A stretch of 64,000 nucleotides of DNA, taken from positions 155,145 to 219,144 of the forward strand of contig JADKDR010000009.1 of NCBI GenBank assembly GCA_016714535.1, read 5' to 3'. The translations under genes and the position numbers were made by a program. Below the pieces are notes generated by a model. It was not told where the DNA came from. It searched no databases and worked only from the letters and a program-made list of their open reading frames with translations. Source of the stretch: Bacteroidota bacterium (lineage in GTDB: Bacteria > Bacteroidota > Bacteroidia > AKYH767-A > OLB10). Position 1 is the first letter of the stretch, and each line of letters opens with the position of its first letter. This document shows positions 58,580-64,000 of the stretch, in pieces.

Positions 58580-60031
58580 CTAATGTTTAATTATTTTGAA
58601 AGGTTGATTAACCCCATCAATCATCAGGAAATATAAACCTTGAGGGAATCCGTCCAATTGAATAATTGTATTTTTAGATACAATTCCAGTTTTAATTTCG
58701 CTGCCTTTAATATCTATCAACTTAAAAGCACTTCCGAAGATTTCATTGCCAACATCCAGCACAAAATAAGAAGATGTAGGATTTGGATAAACCCTCGCAA
58801 AAACATCATTTATTTCATAAGTTCCGGTTGCCATTGTTGGCGTATAAACTCTGATTTTGTTACTTCCGGAAACAGCAGCAAGACCATTTGCCGCAAAGCA
58901 AACACCGGAAGTATTTGTGAAATTTAAAACATCAGACCACAACAAATTTAAGGAGAGGTCAAAAGCATACACGCCATTTTCTCCATTCGTTGCATAGATA
59001 ATATTGTTGTTAGTAGATGAAATCCTTGGTGAATAAAAACCTCCCTGGGTAATGGAAACAGATGAATCGTTAACAACACCAGTCAGTGGATTTAAACGGA
59101 CGATTTTTCCATTTGACGGAGCATAGACTGAGCTGTCCGATCCAACACACATCGTACTGAAGGAACAATTACCATAGATTTTGGTTTGCCACAATAAATT
59201 TAATTGGGTGCCATTATCTGACAGCGCTGCTACATTATCTTCCGTCAGCTGAACATAGATTGCACCGTTTTTTCCGACCATTAAAGCTGATTGTGGCAAA
59301 TTCCCTCCAGGTTGTAATTCGGTTACAATATGGGAATACTTCTTTTGGCCGTTTAACAAATCAATTGCCCATACATACGAAATACCGCCAATTTGCTCCA
59401 ATGTATATCCGGTATTATTACCCTGACTGATGGCCATTTCTCCGCTACCTGAGGCCATAGGTACTGTTGAAGTTTGCCAAACCATTTGACCATTTGAAGG
59501 GTCTATTTTATAGGTTTTAAAATTCCCCATAATATAAAAGTTGCCAATTGAATCAAAAACTCCTGATTCGGTTATATAAGCAGCGACATTTACATTTGAT
59601 GTCCAAATATGCGAACCGTCAGATACATTAAGTGCAAAAAGTGAATCATTATTGCTTTCTGTATACCTCATTACAAAAACTCTGTTGTCGCGAAGACCCA
59701 CAGGAAGTGACCGTCCTGCAGAATCAGTAACATCAACACTCCATAACAAATTCCCCGTGATTAAATCGAAACATTCTACAGGGGCATAGGTGAGACTTTG
59801 AAACCGCATAGTCACCAGATAGTTCCCTTCAATATATATAGGGGTACCAAAAAATCCTGATGATGTAGTTTCCCATAGTACACTGTCTGTTGTTGGTCCG
59901 GCAACATCAACATAACCGTTTTTTCCCCAATTTCCACCAATATTATTCCAACCGGTATTTTGACCCTTCACCAAAGCAGAAATACTCATAAGGACAAATA
60001 AAATTCCATGTTTAATTTTAATTTGATTCAT
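58580..60031 (-). CDS. T9SS-exported PQQ-like beta-propeller protein
   Basis: 483 residues from the ATG at 60031, chosen because it begins a signal peptide (MNQIKIKHGILFVLMSISAL); an ATG 72 bases upstream would add unrelated residues. Residues about 25-400 hold PQQ-like propeller repeats (FDLITGNLLWSVDV, LNVSDGSHIWTSNV, IDPSNGQMVWQTS, DLLNGQKKYSH). A T9SS type A sorting domain ends the protein (ARVYPNPTSSYFVLDVGNE to FPQGLYFLMIDG). It probably acts at the cell surface; no enzyme residues are evident. It lies between palindrome copy 2 and IS relic B, so it may be an acquired gene. Confidence 0.88.
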   Translation of the reverse strand: MNQIKIKHGILFVLMSISALVKGQNTGWNNIGGNWGKNGYVDVAGPTTDSVLWETTSSGFFGTPIYIEGNYLVTMRFQSLTYAPVECFDLITGNLLWSVDVTDSAGRSLPVGLRDNRVFVMRYTESNNDSLFALNVSDGSHIWTSNVNVAAYITESGVFDSIGNFYIMGNFKTYKIDPSNGQMVWQTSTVPMASGSGEMAISQGNNTGYTLEQIGGISYVWAIDLLNGQKKYSHIVTELQPGGNLPQSALMVGKNGAIYVQLTEDNVAALSDNGTQLNLLWQTKIYGNCSFSTMCVGSDSSVYAPSNGKIVRLNPLTGVVNDSSVSITQGGFYSPRISSTNNNIIYATNGENGVYAFDLSLNLLWSDVLNFTNTSGVCFAANGLAAVSGSNKIRVYTPTMATGTYEINDVFARVYPNPTSSYFVLDVGNEIFGSAFKLIDIKGSEIKTGIVSKNTIIQLDGFPQGLYFLMIDGVNQPFKIIKH

Positions 60032-60061
60032 ATTAATTGTTTTTATTTTTAGCCTTGCATA

Positions 60062-60370
60062 TAACGTCAGCCCATGAAAAAACCACTTCCTCAACAGGTA
60101 CACATTAACAGCATGCGGTAAAAATAAAAATTACAACGACACTATAAACGTATCTTTAAAAAAAATAAATACACATCACATACCAGAGCACTGCCGGCAT
60201 TAAATGGAAATATCACGTTTAGATTGCAACATCGATGGTGAAAATGTGGTTCGTTTTTTTGATGCACTTGTATGCAAGCTCGGTTTATTGAAATTGAAAT
60301 TTGAAAGAGTAATAGTTATCTTGAAATTTGAATAGCTAAAGTCGCCACAAATCGCATACAGCCATAGTTA
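60062..60370 (+). mobile_element. IS1182-like element relic, copy B
   Basis: It starts TAACGTCAGCCC and aligns with copy A and copy C through a shared stretch (AAATACACATCACATACCAG with C) and the transposase-like start RLDCNIDGENVVRFFDALV on the plus strand. The frame is lost soon after. The right end (CATACAGCCATAGTTACGCC) resembles the divergent copy at 44197-44217. It is a dead fragment or non-autonomous element. Confidence 0.6.
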
Positions 60371-60819
60371 CGCCCCCGTCAACGATCCGCTAACGCAATA
60401 GCAAAATTTCTGCACATCACTTGCTTACATTTCGGGAATACTCGATGCAGCCTCAATAAATGCTAAGGCCGGGGCAGGCAGTGCAATCCCGTTGTGTATT
60501 TCACGACACCAAGTTTTGTCAGTTAGTAGCTGCTTTGTCATTCGACCGAAGCACCACGGTTAGTAGTTTCAACATTGATGCAACGAAGCGATTTATATTT
60601 AAAGCTCTTTTTTTTTCTATTTGAACCCGTACGGTGGGAAAAATAACTTTGTAAAAAAAGGAATGGTGTATTTTGTTTGGGAACAAAAAACCGCTCTTAT
60701 AAAATTGACTTGTGGCGTTGGCTTGCAGCTTATTAAAGAATTTGTTTTTTGTGAATGCGTTTTTCCTGCACTAAAGCATCAAAAAGTTCAAATCTTATTG
60801 TTTGAAATAGGAACAAATA
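60371..60819. other. Gene-free stretch before the toxin-antitoxin pair
   Basis: About 450 bases between IS relic B and the promoter of the Panacea gene. Reading frames are short and without family resemblance. An inverted repeat TTCAAA...TTTGAA (60787-60806) lies at its right edge. Confidence 0.5.
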
Positions 60820-60851
60820 TTTGTTTTGAATTGAAACAGTGTTTATCTTTG
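60812..60851 (+). promoter_or_regulatory. Promoter and likely operator of the toxin-antitoxin pair
   Basis: TTTG (60820-60823), 20 bases, then TATCTTTG (60844-60851) fits the Bacteroidota promoter, 29 bases before the ATG. A perfect 14-base palindrome AACAAATATTTGTT (60812-60825) covers the -33 element, an ideal spot for autorepression by the HTH antitoxin (inferred). Confidence 0.6.
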
Positions 60852-60880
60852 CGCTGTTGAATTGAAATAAATAAATTGAT

Positions 60881-61684
60881 ATGAACACAAAACTCTCACA
60901 GAAACAAATTGGTCAGAGGGTAACTGATCTTCGTAAAATGAAAGGGTTGTCACAGGAAAATTTAGCGAAAAGTGTCAAAATTTCCAGGCCGTCTTTGGCT
61001 CAAATTGAGTTAGGGAACAGAAGTGTTGATGTGCTTGAATTGCAAAGGTTGTCTTTGGTCCTGGGTTTTTCAATGGATGATTTCATGTCTAAAAACTTTA
61101 CTATGAGCCAGGATTTAGAAGGTAAAGCCGAAGCAAAGTCAAAGAAAACAAATGAACGAATTTCTGTTCCAACTCTGCAAGTCAACAAGTTTAAAAATGT
61201 GTTGCTCTACATTTTAGAAAGATGTGCAGGTAAACCCAATGTTGGCGAAACGGTGCTTTACAAACTGCTTTACTTTTCTGATTTCAACTACTACGAATTG
61301 TATGAAGAACATTTGACTGGTGCAAAATATCGCAAGTTGCCATATGGTCCTGTTCCGCAAAAGATAGACACCATTATTGGTCAGATGATGGAAAAGGGAT
61401 TGATGCAAAGAATTAAAACGGAGTACTATGACAAGATGCAAACTCGTTACATTCCTCTTGTGAAAGCTGATTTGACAGAGTTGAAAGCAAGCGAAAAGGA
61501 AATGATTGATAAAGTGATTGAACAAATGAGTGACTGGTCTGCATCTGCTATTAGTAGTTATTCTCATAAAGATATGCCCTGGATTGCCTCAAAAGAAGGA
61601 GAAGAGATAAATTACGAATTAGCTTTTTACAGAGATGCTCCTTTCTCGGTAAGGAACTATGGAGACGAAATTGAAGAACAATGA
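60881..61684 (+). CDS. HTH-Panacea antitoxin
   Basis: 267 residues. Residues about 7-62 are an XRE/Cro helix-turn-helix (VTDLRKMKGLSQENLAKSV, ISRPSLAQIELGNRSV). After a Lys-rich linker, residues about 100-245 form a Panacea (DUF4065, SocA-like) domain: NVLLYILERCAGKPNVGETV, YKLLYFSDFNYYELYEEHLT, GAKYRKLPYGPVPQKID. Panacea is a known antitoxin domain that neutralises many unrelated toxins. The stop overlaps the start of the next gene by 4 bases (ATGA). The N-terminal HTH and the palindromic promoter suggest autoregulation. Confidence 0.88.
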   Translation: MNTKLSQKQIGQRVTDLRKMKGLSQENLAKSVKISRPSLAQIELGNRSVDVLELQRLSLVLGFSMDDFMSKNFTMSQDLEGKAEAKSKKTNERISVPTLQVNKFKNVLLYILERCAGKPNVGETVLYKLLYFSDFNYYELYEEHLTGAKYRKLPYGPVPQKIDTIIGQMMEKGLMQRIKTEYYDKMQTRYIPLVKADLTELKASEKEMIDKVIEQMSDWSASAISSYSHKDMPWIASKEGEEINYELAFYRDAPFSVRNYGDEIEEQ

Positions 61685-62025
61685 CTTTTGAAGAATTAAC
61701 CGAATTTAAAAGGGACTTGAAAATCCTTTTGAAAAAATACAGAACATTGAACGATGATTTGGGTGTAGTGAAACAAGTGTTGACTGCAGCACCCGAAGCA
61801 AGACCACCGTTCAGTTTTCGCATTGACAATTTGGGATTAGAAACTTGTGTAATCAAAGTGAAAAAGATTGCCTGTAAAGCATTAAAAGGACAAGGTGTGA
61901 ATTCAGGAATACGTTTGATATACGCCTATTTTGAGAGTGAAGCGAAAATAGTTTTTATAGAACTCTATCACAAGAACGATAAAGAGAATGAAGACAAGCA
62001 AAGGATTTTAAACAACTTTAAATAG
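61681..62025 (+). CDS. RelE/ParE-superfamily-like toxin, partner of the Panacea antitoxin
   Basis: 114 residues, no signal or membrane helix. The C-terminal half follows the RelE layout: basic centre (IKVKKIACKALKGQG), then SGIRLIYAYFESEAKIVFIE and LYHKNDKENEDKQRI. It corresponds to the R-x-I-Y-x-x...I-x-x-L-x-x-Y-x-K-x-x-K-E pattern of these small mRNA-cutting or gyrase-inhibiting toxins. Being coded directly after, and overlapping, a Panacea antitoxin supports this reading. The exact target is unknown. Confidence 0.78.
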   Translation: MTFEELTEFKRDLKILLKKYRTLNDDLGVVKQVLTAAPEARPPFSFRIDNLGLETCVIKVKKIACKALKGQGVNSGIRLIYAYFESEAKIVFIELYHKNDKENEDKQRILNNFK

Positions 62026-62076
62026 CAGGGAAAATAAAAAATTTGCAATACCCGGGTATAGAATGGTTGTAAGAAT

Positions 62077-62303
62077 GTAACCTAAAGTTTGCCCATAGCT
62101 ACACACAAACAGCATGAGGGTAAAAAAAATTGCAACGACACCATTGACATACCTTAGTAAAAAAAATAAATACACATCACATACCAGAGCACTGCCGGCA
62201 TCAAAAAGAAATATCAAGTTTAGATTGCAATATCGATGCTGAAAATGTTGTATGTTTTTTTGAAGCTTTTGTTTGCAAACTCTATTTAGTGAAATTGAAA
62301 TCT
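62077..62303 (+). mobile_element. IS1182-like element relic, copy C
   Basis: It shares with copy B the stretch ATAAATACACATCACATACC and AGAGCACTGCCGGCAT, and with copy A the transposase-like start SSLDCNIDAENVV on the plus strand (then CFFEAFVCKLYLVKLK). It ends about 70 bases from the stop of the truncated hsdR fragment and may mark the deletion edge. Confidence 0.6.
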
Positions 62304-62371
62304 GTTCAGTGGACAAGTGGTCAAAATTTGTCAAGATTTGATTCGCCTAAAGTTTTTGTGCTGCTGTACAC

Positions 62372-62611
62372 TTACAGTTTCTCATAAGCTTGTGTGTATA
62401 CCTGTTCGGGTAAGTTGGGATTGAATTGTTTTAGTTTCTGTAAGAAATTTCTTTTCAGAATAATTTCCTTTTTGCTTCCTCTGCCTAATGAACTGCCTTC
62501 ACCAAATGTTTCTTTGTTGTAGGCAATAGCAGTGTCCCAACCAAGGCGGTCATGAAACAAATCAATGGCGGTTTGTTCTACTAAATTATCTTCTGAATAT
62601 TCCCAACTCAT
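62372..62611 (-). pseudogene. hsdR: N-terminal fragment of type I restriction subunit HsdR
   Basis: 79 codons matching the start of HsdR: LVEQTAIDLFHDRLGWDTA, AYNKETFGEGSSLGRGSKKE, LNP-like FNPNLPEQVYTQAYEKL. HsdR proteins are normally 800-1100 residues, with a nuclease and a helicase domain; none of that follows. The frame stops at 62372, close to IS relic C. It overlaps the rhuM stop by 4 bases, as in intact operons. Functional restriction from this fragment is not possible. Confidence 0.82.
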
Positions 62612-63600
62612 TTATTGTCTTTCAATTTTTTTACCGCTTTATCAAAATCGCTTTCGTATTCACGGTCTTGTATCACTCTGTATTTTTCATATTCACCTTC
62701 GGCTTTTAGCTTGGCTTCCAGCATGGTTACTTTTCCTTTGTCTTTCAGAATCGGGTAATTAGAGAGTTGCAAAAAGTTTGTTAAAAACTTACTCCAATCT
62801 TTCATATACATCAGTTGGCTGCGTTTGGCATTTACCTCTGCCAAATCAAGATAGGCGGAAACTATTTTGTTGAGTTCTTCAATGTGAGCTTCATTCAAAT
62901 AATTTTTTTGCAACCGAGACATCACTTTTCAATATTTTTTTCCTGAAGGGGCTTGTTTCCATGTTTTCAATCCCATGTAAATTTTCTTTGCATCGGCTTC
63001 GGTGTAAATTATTTCGGCTGCTGTTTTTCCTGTAATTGCCCAATGCAATTTGTTTTGAACCGATGCAAAAAAATCTTGTGTGGTGGGTGCTTCTTTGGTG
63101 TAATCAACACTCAAAGCATACAGGTCGGTAATCTTCTGATAAAATCGTCTTTCGCTTGCACGGATTTCACGAATGCGTTCAAGCAATTCATCAAAATAAT
63201 CTTTGCCGAAATTTTGCCTTGCTTCAATCGTTCATCATCCAACACAAAACCTTTGGTGATAAATTCTTTCAATGTGCTTGTTGCCCAAATACGAAACTGT
63301 GTGGCTTCGCTGCTGTTTACACGGTAGCCAACTGCTAAAATTGCTTCTAATCGGTAATACGAAGTTTGGTATTTTTTGCCATCGGCAGCAGTTGTTTCCA
63401 TTTTGGAAACAACTGAATTTTCATCCAACTCTTTTGATTCAAAAAATGTTTTTTGAGGTGTTTGCTTATTGCAGGAACAGCCACCGCAAACAAAGCTGAC
63501 AGTGCTTTTTGTGTTAACCAAAAGTTTCTCCTTGGTAAACCACTTCCACCTTTACATTGCCTTGTGGGGTGGAGTAAAATATGAGTTGATTGTTTTCCAT
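62608..63600 (-). pseudogene. rhuM: RhuM-family protein gene with several frameshifts
   Basis: Pieces in order match a complete RhuM of about 330 residues: NNQLIFYSTPQGNVKVEVVY from the ATG at 63600, then ESKELDENSVVSKMETTAAD, SYYRLEAILAVGYRVNSSEA, RIREIRASERRFYQKITDLY, IYTEADAKKIYMGLKTWKQA and VIQDREYESDFDKAVKKLK. Breaks occur at 63520-63523 (base missing), about 63441-63454 (bases extra), 63212-63215 (base missing), 62935-62941 (two extra) and 62903-62909 (one extra). All are A/T homopolymers. RhuM genes often sit inside type I restriction operons, as here; the molecular function is not settled. Confidence 0.78.
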
Positions 63601-63652
63601 TAGCGTAATTATTTTTTTGTCATTTACCGAGAAATCCTCGGCAACTAAATCT

Positions 63653-63985
63653 TTATTTTTCAACTTGTAAGAATTCCTTAATAGTTCGTTTTTCATTCAC
63701 TACCATTTTCCTGATGTCGGGAAAATGGTTTGCACCGTGTTGAGTGGTATGTTCCAAAATGGAACTAACCACTTCTTTTAATTCTCTGCTTTCTATACTT
63801 TGCTCCTTTACTTTTTGAAAGTCAATTTTACCTGTATGTTTAGAAACATCAATTCCTGTAATTGGGTATTTTATCTTATCGATATCAATACCAGAAGGAA
63901 TATAAATAATAGTGTAAATTATAATTAATCCCACTGCTATCGCAAACAGGGCAATCATAAATCCAATAATGCATCCTTTTTTCAT
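63653..63985 (-). CDS. Chimeric ORF: GH25 lysozyme N-terminus joined to unrelated tail
   Basis: 110 codons. Residues 1-62 look like the start of a membrane-anchored glycoside hydrolase family 25 lysozyme: a membrane helix at 5-28, then GIDVSKHTGKIDFQKVKEQ with the catalytic-site strand G-I-D-V-S. From about residue 63 (near 63799) the sequence switches to SIESRELKEVVSSILEHTTQ and RKMVVNEKRTIKEFLQVEK, which is not GH25-like. A lysozyme would need about 200 residues, so the enzyme is broken. The switch point looks like a deletion or insertion junction. The tail may be the end of another lost gene of the restriction locus. Confidence 0.55.
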   Translation of the reverse strand: MKKGCIIGFMIALFAIAVGLIIIYTIIYIPSGIDIDKIKYPITGIDVSKHTGKIDFQKVKEQSIESRELKEVVSSILEHTTQHGANHFPDIRKMVVNEKRTIKEFLQVEK

Positions 63986-64000
63986 TTAAATGTGTGCTAA

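Noticed and set aside
57342..60370. Bona fide integron cassette array
   Set aside because: The palindromes lack the canonical core pair, no integrase gene is present, and neighbouring genes vary in arrangement; kept only as a hypothesis.
62608..63521. Several small separate genes on the minus strand
   Set aside because: Together they follow the RhuM family in order, so they are pieces of one frameshifted gene.
1..64000. CRISPR array, rRNA or tRNA genes
   Set aside because: I saw no regularly spaced direct repeats, rRNA-like stretches or convincing cloverleaf sequences; without a computational scan a single tRNA could be missed.

Overview
The window is AT-rich chromosomal DNA from a member of the Bacteroidota, probably a Chitinophagales- or Sphingobacteriales-like environmental lineage; I infer this from gene content alone. 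Markers are type IX secretion (T9SS) C-terminal sorting domains, TonB-dependent receptors with carboxypeptidase-like N-terminal domains, a FecI/FecR-type sigma/anti-sigma pair, glutamine synthetase III, HmuY-like proteins, DUF4249 and DUF4412 proteins, a GldL-like membrane domain, and TAnnTTTG promoter elements in place of E. coli-type -10 boxes. I saw no rRNA, tRNA or CRISPR array.

Layout. 1-5377: an incomplete exoprotein gene, a GIN-domain lipoprotein, then an ECF sigma / FecR anti-sigma / STN-domain surface-repeat locus. 5411-14228: housekeeping and envelope genes (Cys-rich protein, potassium channel, SpoIIE-type phosphatase, TonB-dependent receptor with partner, DEAD-box helicase). 14427-15883: RHS relic and empty DNA. 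15884-26152: sigma-54 regulator, YiiX-like hydrolase, a T9SS beta-propeller protein, homogentisate dioxygenase, phosphosulfolactate synthase, TPR protein, PagL-like lipid A deacylase. 26156-36136: transporters, a TonB receptor/DUF4249 pair, YitT protein, APC permease, SDR. 36142-40648: a haem-uptake-type operon (T9SS HmuY-like protein, TonB receptor, HmuY lipoprotein). 40746-43027: fumarase and DUF4412 protein. 43391-48772: a MarR-headed cluster with two pirins, SDR, DUF6069 and SRPBCC proteins. 49061-53383: nitrogen assimilation (glnN-amt-usp). 54170-56837: HchA-SDR-AraC cluster.

56838-64000 is the accessory part. It holds three similar relics of an IS1182-like element (a fourth, more divergent one is at 43.9-44.2 kb), two 113-bp palindromic repeats each sitting at the 3' end of a small gene block, a Panacea-domain toxin-antitoxin pair, and the decayed rhuM-hsdR end of a type I restriction locus cut off next to one IS relic. 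A separate 111-bp palindromic element lies at 53.8 kb.

A major caveat runs through the window: at least ten otherwise normal genes are split by one- or two-base indels, mostly one missing base in short homopolymers. Restoring a single base rejoins each gene with a family-typical sequence. This looks more like uncorrected sequencing error than biology, so I report these as single frameshifted genes. Several frameshifts cluster in rhuM, where genuine decay is also plausible.
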